Source: Diploptera punctata (Eukaryota > Arthropoda > Insecta > Blattodea > Blaberidae). From it: a stretch of DNA of 64,000 nt. The notes under the pieces are model-generated. The model was not told the origin of the DNA. It saw only the letters and a list, made by a program, of their open reading frames with translations, and did not search any database. Numbering within the stretch: the stretch's first letter is position 1; each line of letters starts with the position of its first letter. Made by a program: the position numbers and the translations under genes. Positions 56,801 to 64,000 of the stretch are shown in pieces. The stretch spans positions 62,001 through 126,000 of the forward strand of contig JASPKZ010007545.1 in assembly GCA_030220185.1 (NCBI GenBank). The letters are read 5' to 3'.

Positions 56801-58044
56801 TGATGTCTGTTCTGAACTCATGTCGGCTATGTGATAAGACTACTTGGCCGAAATAATATTTGTTTCCAGGTTACGCCACGTGGGGGTGTGTCTATCTTTG
56901 TATTCCAAAAAAATTATTATGTTGTTGAGCATTCATTCAAGGACAGATTATTCACTATCATCTCAGAATTATACATAATTGCCATCGTGTATGTATGCAA
57001 TCAACTTAATTTTATTTCGCTTATCGTATGAATTATTTTTCTCCCGATTTTTTGGTACTTAGTTCCTCAAGATCATTTCTCAATAGACAATTAGACGACG
57101 TTATGCATCAACCGACTATGCGCAATTATGTAACTTTCGAGAAAAATACCTTTAAAGATTACGTCAATCTTCACTATTTATTGTAGTGCCAAAATAACAG
57201 TACTGGATTTTGCAAGTAATTTTCCTTGTTTGACAGTTATGCATCAACAATCTAATAGCGGGAACATTTGACGCTTAGCTGCATGATGCAAAGTTTAGAT
57301 TAGCGTTTATGAAGATCTGTTTTCAAAGTCGTTTTTTTTGCAAACCATGGAATCTCTGGTAGGACTGATGACGCTTACTTCTTCATTTATTAATAAGGCT
57401 ATATTTAAAGTCTTGGCGTTAAAAGTTTGCGTACACTTATTTCATGAGCCAGTGCAACAGATGGAATCAAAATATAAATTCTTGAAAATGACGCTTAGCT
57501 CATTAATGCATAATGTCGTCCAATTACTTCTTAACTAAACTTCGACAAATTTATTTAATTTTTATTTACCATTTCCATCTTCATTCTTCTTCCATCCAAT
57601 AATCTTACTGTAATTACGTTATCATTTTGACTGTTAATTTTGCACATTCCAATTTTCTCCCTACCCACATTAGAAAGATTCCAGACTTCTATATTTATCG
57701 TATGTTAATGCCATTGTTTACTACAGCATGCATTGGCATACTCCAAACAAAGTACTTTACTAATCTCTTCTTTAAGTATTTCACTTCAGAGATACTCTCA
57801 AATAACCATGTTTTGTTGTTGAAGATTCTTTATCCGTTTCAATCCTTCATTCTTTTGGCTAGCAGCTCACTTTTGTACTTACATATCTATTGAATACTAG
57901 ATTTTTGAAATTGTTTAACTTTTCAATAGTCAATACTTTTAAAAATAATTTTGAATTGCCGTTCAGGTCACTATAGACAAGGTTAAAATTTTAAAATGTT
58001 TACATGAAAAGTCAGTCATAGTTTAAAACTACTGAGACCGCCGA
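56801..58044. other. Unassigned AT-rich sequence
   Basis: Short hydrophobic frames such as 57627-57893 have no recognisable motif. Confidence 0.4.
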
Positions 58045-58215
58045 AAAATAATTAATTGTAATGATGATATTGAAGAAGATTTTCGGGCTGTAGACCGTGG
58101 TCGTGAGGCTTGTAGTTCCCCGACGTTTCGCCAGAGACTGCGTCTGGCATCCTCAAGGGTTGTCTTGAGACTGGCAATTCTGTCCACTGTCTGTCCTATT
58201 TGTACGTTCACAGCA
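58045..58215 (-). mobile_element. Penelope-like pseudo-LTR fragment with hammerhead-like core
   Basis: GAAGAAGATTTTCGGGCTGT, ACCGTGGTCGTGAGGCTTGT and AGTTCCCCGACGTTTCGCC are shared with both arms of the palindrome at 30961-31100. On the minus strand, CTTGAGGATGCCAGACGCAG then TCTCTGGCGAAACGTCGGGG has the hammerhead order: a CTGANGA-like box, a hairpin UGCCAGA/UCUCUGGC, GAAAC, then GUC. The G in CTTGAGGA would probably prevent self-cleavage. No coding sequence remains. Confidence 0.55.
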
Positions 58216-58534
58216 CCTTCCTCGAAATCTCTTTATTAAATTCTTCTGACTACTCCTTATGTCGATATTAGGTTTTTCCTCCCTCTCCTTCTTCTGTCGG
58301 TTTCCATTCTTAAATCGTCTTCGGTAATCTGTCTTTCATATTTTTCATATGTTTAAATTATTTTAATTGTACTCTTTTGACAGTTTCTACTAGAGATCTT
58401 TGCACTATCATCTATTCTCTTCAAATATTACTATGTACCGTATATTTTCTTTCTTTTTGAAATCCTTGCTTATCGTATTATATTATTTAATGGCTGTTAT
58501 GTACGATGGCTCAGGTTGGGTAAGTGTCTCGAGT
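58216..58534. other. Unassigned sequence
   Basis: Nothing recognised. Confidence 0.4.
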
Positions 58535-58985
58535 CGAACTCGGCTGAAGATATTAAGGCAGAGCGATAAAGTCCGGAACTAAGGGTAGACGATCGAATGC
58601 TTCACAAGAAGTCTACATAGTTTTGATCCGAACATTTGACAACGATCTTTCATATTGGGGCTTTACAAAATACCTACCGCAAGTATCTCTACTTTTCGTA
58701 GTGGTGGGGCTTGCGTGGTTAAATGATCCCAAGAGCTATGCCGACGGTAGCTTAGCTATTGGTAGGGCCTCCCAAGCCGGACTGTTCGAGGGTAATGACA
58801 CAGAGAAAAAGAGTTAACCTGGTCCTCAAGGTTGATGGTTGTGCGTGAGGGCTGACAACCTCACCCTGTAAAAAACTTATAACTTTGAGAATCTCCAAAC
58901 TAAGCAAAATAGCGCATATTTGGTACACTCAAGGCCTGTAATAGGCTGTAGGACCGAGCATTATGATTATGCTTCACACAATACT
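58535..58985 (+). repeat. GC-richer repeat resembling a LINE 5' leader
   Basis: GGGCCTCCCAAGCCGGACTG, CCTGGTCCTCAAGGTTGATG and CTCACCCTGTAAAAAAC stand out from the AT-rich surroundings and recall the untranslated leaders of RTE-like LINEs. The comparison is from memory, there is no second copy in this window, and no coding sequence follows. Confidence 0.3.
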
Positions 58986-59218
58986 CACAGTATACAATTA
59001 CTATTGAACTAACCGGATTTTTAACTCTTTTTTTTAACCAGAGAACTAGGCGTAAAAATCTATGCAGTTGCTTCAGGAAACGTGGTCGATTTACTTTTTA
59101 GCGAATTCCGATGGAATGTAGCTACTGAGGTTGTTCTTATGAAAATACATTTGAAAAGTTTTTAAAAATATTTTCGATCCTACTTACGGGTAGAAACCAA
59201 CAGTGACCATGACACACT
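58986..59218. other. Unassigned sequence
   Basis: Nothing recognised. Confidence 0.4.
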
Positions 59219-59226
59219 AATACACA

Positions 59227-59278
<52 letters not shown>
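59219..59278. repeat. (CA)n microsatellite
   Basis: About 28 CA units with small interruptions. Confidence 0.93.
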
Positions 59279-59280
<2 letters not shown>

Positions 59281-59418
59281 TACATAATACCTGTGTGTGA
59301 GATTATTAATGTTCTAACGGCCGCAAATTCTGTTGTTTCTTGAACATACTTGACCATACTTGACACATAAGAAGCAAATAAAATAAGGTCTACTTCATTA
59401 TCCAGCAAAATCAAACCA

Positions 59419-59625
59419 TTATGAGTGCGGATAAAACTGAAGCAAAAATGATAAATAAATCAAATAAAAATAAAAACGTAGTTTTATTTGATTTTCATAT
59501 TTACTATATAATTCAGTGACAGCTGTTTCGGTACACTGTACCTTCTTCAGACATGTTAAAAAATTATTTTCATCAAGTAAACACCAACTCAATTGATAAA
59601 TAAATCGTTCTAGCGGGCGCAATTT
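59419..59625 (-). mobile_element. Penelope-like end fragment with hammerhead-like core
   Basis: The minus strand holds CTGAAGAAGGTACAGTGTAC then CGAAACAGCTGTC (59515-59555): a CTGANGA box, hairpin GGTACA-GT-GTACC, and GAAAC. The 67-codon frame covering it (NFLTCLKKVQCTETAVTELY) is in the position of the short reading frames at the ends of such elements. No GIY-YIG sequence is adjacent, so the assignment rests on the core alone. Confidence 0.45.
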
Positions 59626-60835
59626 TCACTACCACCTCGCAACGAAACTTCGTACACTCCATTCCAATAACACGAGAAATGCATTCTCCAATCTTCATCG
59701 TAATCCGGTCTTTATAAGTGGGGGTTTACCTGAAAGCCTTAAATTGTAAATAGTCTAACGGCCGTCATTTTTGTATTCTTGCAATGAAATAGGTTACATG
59801 TAAATGAATTAACAAACTAAATAGATATTCGGCAAACCAACAAAATCATAGCATAAATTCTACTTGCTGAGAAATTCGCCTAGGTTACGCAGTTCCTGCG
59901 TGACGGACATATGACTATGTCTGATTTAAAAACATACAAAACATATTTTGTAGATAACATAAATTACAAGGGATCACTACATTAAATACAAAACACATTA
60001 AAGTTTTTAGTGGCCGTAAGGCGGAAATGGTATCCGAGGCGCGCTGCCTGTATACAAGGATGGTGATAAATCTTAAACCTCATCAAATGACAATAGAAGG
60101 GTGCTAATCGGACTGCAGCACACTACTAAACTGAAGAATTCATCATATCGCGCCTCTTTATGGGTGCAGTATAAGGGGAAGGTGCACTAATACCTACCTA
60201 AATTTCACATATAAAAGTGATGCCTCCTCATGTGACTATTTTATTGAAAAATGTTCCACGTCCAACACATATTTTCATCGACTTTAATATGAATGTAGTG
60301 AAGGCACAAATAGAAGATAGTCTAATAGGTTTATGAAATGAGATATATAAATGTGGGAAAATTTATTGTACTTTATGTTGCTTGTATGTCTAACACAGCC
60401 TCAAGAGTAAACGCGTTGGTGTTTTTTTAGGAATTTATATGGGCTCATAGTAGTGGTAACGTAAAGATTATGTCAAATGTATAGGACAAATATTTTTCTT
60501 TAATAAACTAAAACCAGTTCTCAGTGTCAGTTATTGTAACTTTGGGATTTTAATTCAGAATCAATGTTACTCTAACATATTATACTGAAGTAAACTGTGT
60601 ATTGCATAAACAAACTTAGTGAAATAGTATTCGAACAGCTGAGGAGATTAAAAGTTAAATAACAAATGGTCGACAATGTGTCAAATGTCAACTCACATCT
60701 GGTTATACGTTATTCACATATAGACCGGGTTAATGTAACATGTTTCAAATTTACACAAAGCTTAGCTACATCACGCAATTTGGAATGACGTATGTATATT
60801 TAAGTATTTTTGTAGTGTACTTTCTAAACTTTTCT
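59626..60835. other. Unassigned sequence
   Basis: Nothing recognised in about 1.2 kb. Confidence 0.4.
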
Positions 60836-60880
60836 TGGTATTATTATTATTATTGTTATTATTATTATTATTGTTATTAT
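60836..60880. repeat. TTATTATTG-type microsatellite flanking a SINE
   Basis: ATT/GTT repeats occur on both sides of the following SINE (again at 61232-61275), so the SINE landed inside this microsatellite or duplicated it. Confidence 0.85.
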
Positions 60881-61231
60881 GTCCACCGCTGTGGTCTCGA
60901 GGTAGCGTGCTGCCTTGTCACGCAGCGGGCCCGGGTTAGATCCCCGGTCGGGGCAGTTTTTCTGGGTGAGGTTTTTATCGGGGTTTTTCCTCACCTGTAA
61001 GACAAATGTCAGGAAAACTTTAAGGCCCAAACGGTCCCCGAAATCATATGGCCATCATCCTTATCATTATCATCCTTACCATTATCATTATCATCATCAT
61101 CCTTCACCGGTGTGGAAAGCAACGGGAAGCTACCACACCTACAAAATTCCCTAGTAAAGCTGCAAGCATAACATGAAAATGCTATGATTGCAGTGAAGGA
61201 CCTGCCTTCGGACAGAATTACTATGGATGGA
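60881..61231 (+). mobile_element. SINE, family 1, full-length reference copy
   Basis: The structure in order is head GTCCACCGCTGTGGTCTCGA with A box TGGTCTCGAGGTAGCG, B box GGGTTAGATCCCC, and core GTTTTTCCTCACCTGTAAGA, AACGGTCCCCGAAATCATAT. A CAT-rich stretch follows, then CCGGTGTGGAAAGCAACGGG, AAATTCCCTAGTAAAGCTGC and the terminus CGGACAGAATTACTATGGAT. The 351-bp length and intact blocks make it the best copy of this family here. Flanking GTTATTAT-type sequence repeats on both sides. Confidence 0.93.
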
Positions 61232-61344
61232 TTGTTATTATTGTTATTATTTATTATTATTATTATTACTATTATTTTTATTAACTTTTTAAAGAAAAAA
61301 GTTATATAATTATATTTTTATTTTGACATCTCTCAACACTTTTT
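61232..61344. repeat. ATT-rich microsatellite and short spacer
   Basis: ATT units run to about 61280, then AT-rich unique sequence. Confidence 0.7.
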
Positions 61345-61545
61345 AAGAAAGGAAGATGGAAAGCACCCAGCAGGTAGCCCAAGAATGAGGCGGCCGAGTA
61401 ATATTTACCATGATTTGAGGGATATCAATTATACAGAGGATAATGGGAAAACAATGTCTAAGGAGAAGGGATGAATGGAGAGATTATGTCCGTGCGGCCT
61501 TGAATCTCCGCTTACGATAGTACCTGTGAATTAGTTAGTTAGTTA
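61345..61545 (+). pseudogene. RTE-type LINE 3' terminus, divergent copy
   Basis: It includes CAGGTAGCCCAAGAATGAGG, TTTGAGGGATATCAATTATA, ATGTCCGTGCGGCCTTGAAT and the 3' end GATAGTACCTGTGAATTAGT then TAGTTAGTTAGT. It matches 4880-5055 with clear divergence. The TTAG-type tail is a short repeat like that at 24040. Confidence 0.75.
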
Positions 61546-62689
61546 GTCAAATAAAAACTTGTTTCGTATTGCGCAAACCTGTTTGGTACAAAGGAATAGA
61601 ATTACTAAATTTGTGTGAATAATGTATTCTGCTAATGTTTACATAGCATTTCAACTGAAGATTAAACGATGTTAATAACAATAATGTGTTAACTAACATA
61701 CAAGTAATCGTTATAATATAGTCGATTTAATTAAAAGAACTTTATTGTTTCCAGTAACATAAAGTGCATTGCTGTGTATCGGATGCTTTTCCATCAAGTT
61801 ATCTTCATGGGTAGTGCATTAGAGTATAAAAAAGCCAGGCGTAATGAAAAAATGTCTTCTATCTTTGCCATGTATTCAACACATAAATCCACATTAGTGA
61901 GTTTGTTTGGATGTGCCCAAGTGAGAGGCGTTGCCCCCGTTCTAATGGATGTATGTACAACTACATATGTCAACTACTGGTGAAGTGTTGATACTTTCAT
62001 CCGCAAGAAATATTTAATATGTTTCACTATTGCATACAAATTCCATAATTTTGATTCTCCTACTTCTATAATTGTTAAGCTGTATAAAATTGTATTTGAA
62101 TAAAAACAGGTCTTTGAGGAAAATTTAACCGACCTTCATTAATCCGATAAATACCTTGGTTTTCTACTAGATTCCTCCTCTAGGCGATGTACTAACCCTC
62201 ACTGACATCTGTGGGAAAATAATTGTAACGAAATTAGTCTGGATAAGAACCTTCCCACTGTGAAAGCACCCATGAGCCGTTACCGGACGAAAGGGGATCA
62301 ATCAATAAAATGTATAAACCTATGTTCAGAGAATTTCTAGTATGAAGCTAGAGTTATTTGGAGACTGTTGTAGATTTAATTGAAATTTATACCATTTCAC
62401 GTAATTTAACAATAGGCACAAACATAATAACTAACTCTATGGGTTATATAACACGCAGATTAACTGCTGCATTCACTAAATCCCCCGAATGGTCTCTATC
62501 CCTAGTCAACAGAATGAATTTTACATTACCTGTTCTAATATCCATCCGACAAATGTCCTAGGAATTCTTGATGTCCCCCCCCCTGCCCGAGAGTTTCTCA
62601 ACAAAATTATAGAAAGCATTTCTGCTGTTACCCAATTGAGTTACATGCCTTGTCAAATTCAATCACCTTAACTAAATAACCGTGACTAT
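61546..62689. other. Unassigned sequence
   Basis: Open frames at 61774-61983 and 62358-62671 show no motif. Confidence 0.4.
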
Positions 62690-62915
62690 TTAACTCGTGC
62701 CCCAAATGGGAGTCAATGAGTAATCACGTTACAATGATTTTTATTTACAACCAATCACAGTCGTGTTTCACCTCGCTCTTTATCGATTTCTCTTTATCAG
62801 CTCCTGCTTTTTTGATAAAGAAAGCTCCTCCTTTTTAATGTTCTGAACAGGTCAAAGCATTATTTTTCTCCAATAAATACAAAGAATATAGCAAATAATG
62901 AACAGATTCCTTGAT
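62690..62915 (-). repeat. Dispersed repeat X, copy 2
   Basis: The minus strand reads AAGGAATCTGTTCATTATTT, GACCTGTTCAGAACATTAAA, GAAACACGACTGTGATTGGT and TCATTGACTCCCATTTGGGG, collinear with 42325-42540. Confidence 0.75.
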
Positions 62916-63310
62916 TTTACTGAGTTGTTTACTAAAAAAATAAATGAATAACCCGTAATGTTGATTATGATATATAGTTTCATGTGTTTCATTATCTCTC
63001 CACTTGGGTGCATTCTTACAATATTGCTATCTTATTTGGCCATAAATAATATGATCAAGCTGCAGTGAATGAACATAACCACGTATTTCTGATTTGTTTT
63101 CAAACATCGCCGTTTACATTAAATATATAAATATTTTAAAATAACTATAGTTAAATAATGATTTGTAAGTAAAAAAGCTTAATTTTATTCGTTAAATAGT
63201 CCTAACAAATGCCACTCTTGATTTCTAAATTCTCTAGATAAATTCACTCCTCACTTCTTGAGTCGTGAATTTATCGATGATTTGGTAATCACTCGTGGCA
63301 TTACTTATAT
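62916..63310. other. Unassigned AT-rich sequence
   Basis: Nothing recognised. Confidence 0.4.
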
Positions 63311-63690
63311 TACAACGCACGCAGCGGACCCGGTTTTGATCCAGGTAGGGACAAGTTTCCTTGGTGATGTTTTTCTTTCGTAAGACAAATATCGGGTAAC
63401 TTTAATTCACAAATGGCCCCCGCAAATCATATGGCGATCATAATCATTAGTGTAATATTCGTAATTTTTAATGTGAATATGTGTGGGTATGGTGTGCCTC
63501 GTCTAAATGTTGTGCTGTTTCGGAGGAGGCCTTGACATTGAGGTGATCACACATTGGGAAGGTCCTCCGTGTCCTTGTGTTGTCAAAAAGGTATGTATTC
63601 GATATATAGTTTAAAATCCCTCTCACGACATTTCGTGCCACTGTGAGGCCCGGTTGGCGTGTGGTATATAAAAAGTACCTATAAGGTGAG
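63311..63690 (+). mobile_element. SINE, family 2, decayed copy
   Basis: GCAGCGGACCCGGTTTTGAT preserves the B-box region. The core is weak (TCGTAAGACAAATATCGGGT, AATGGCCCCCGCAAATCATA). The family-2 tail is clear: TGTTTCGGAGGAGGCCTTGA, CATTGAGGTGATCACACATT, CGTGCCACTGTGAGGCCCGG. The 5' part of the tRNA head is missing. Confidence 0.75.
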
Positions 63691-64000
63691 AGGTCAAACT
63701 AAGTTAATGAAATATAATTGATGAGGAAGAATTAATTAAACAAGTGGATAAGTTAATTACCTAATGCACTATGTTTTCAGAAGAGGGAACTAGATCTGCA
63801 GACGTTTTCGTGTTTGAATTAAGACCTGTGTAACTGGACCAGGTATTCTATTTTCTTCTGAGGGAGGAGCCGGTTGCAATCGGGGTTGTGACTTATTAAA
63901 TTATCCGGATAATTTTGTTTTCCTAATGCAATCATATTGCGATATGACGAAGTATTATGGCTAAACAAAGCTACATACAGCACCTAGATTATCAACGAAG
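63691..64000. other. Unassigned sequence
   Basis: Nothing recognised. Confidence 0.4.

Noticed and set aside
60881..60955. Functional tRNA gene at the SINE head
   Set aside because: The same head is followed by the same SINE body in several copies, and no full cloverleaf forms.
1..64000. Host protein-coding exons
   Set aside because: No open stretch combined with splice-site patterns and recognisable host protein sequence. All coding matches I could name are from transposable elements.

Overview
This looks like intergenic or intronic DNA from an insect: AT-rich, with no operons, bacterial-type genes or viral genome. From memory the repeat types (an RTE-type LINE, tRNA-headed SINEs with a TCCTCACCTGTAAGACAAAT core, DUF4817-type mariner relatives) resemble those of cockroaches (Blattodea). 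That is an inference from repeat resemblance, not an identification. I found no host gene exon that I can support. Almost every recognisable coding stretch is a broken transposable-element gene.

Layout. 0.3-10.6 kb: four 5'-truncated copies of one RTE-type LINE. Two of them are split by TA-targeting DNA transposons: a 1.07-kb non-coding element with CGGGGCTATTTCGCACA-type ends, and a 1.4-kb Tc1 element with a decayed transposase. A 2-kb nonamer satellite starts at the 3' end of the third copy. 10.6-17.5 kb: SINEs, a purine-rich tract, a DUF4817-type transposase relic, an unclassified retroelement-like unit with an ORF of about 190 codons, and a second LINE. 18.1-21.8 kb: a 2.46-kb DUF4817 transposon with long inverted ends and two tRNA-like modules, followed by a second transposon family. 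28.6-31.6 kb: a transposon relic, a SINE with a perfect 11-bp target duplication, and a pogo-type transposase pseudogene carrying a 182-bp palindromic Penelope-like insertion. 33.3-38 kb: an inverted, internally deleted copy of the 2.46-kb transposon, a neighbouring 0.9-kb relative, and a third relative. 38.8-45.6 kb: two Penelope-like GIY-YIG fragments with hammerhead-like cores, a foldback element, a tRNA-Tyr-like relic that keeps an intron, and a 4x165-bp tandem array. 47.4-56.8 kb: more mariner-class relics, two SINEs with perfect target duplications, and two LINE fragments. 58-64 kb: Penelope-like ends, SINEs, a LINE tail and AT-rich sequence.

The elements mostly do not work together. 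They record successive nested insertions. The best candidate for something undescribed is the 2.46-kb transposon family (18178-20633 and 33321-34999). Both copies hold the same two unrelated tRNA-like, pol III-promoter-like modules at matching positions inside the terminal inverted repeats, so the modules were multiplied with the transposon rather than landing in each copy independently.
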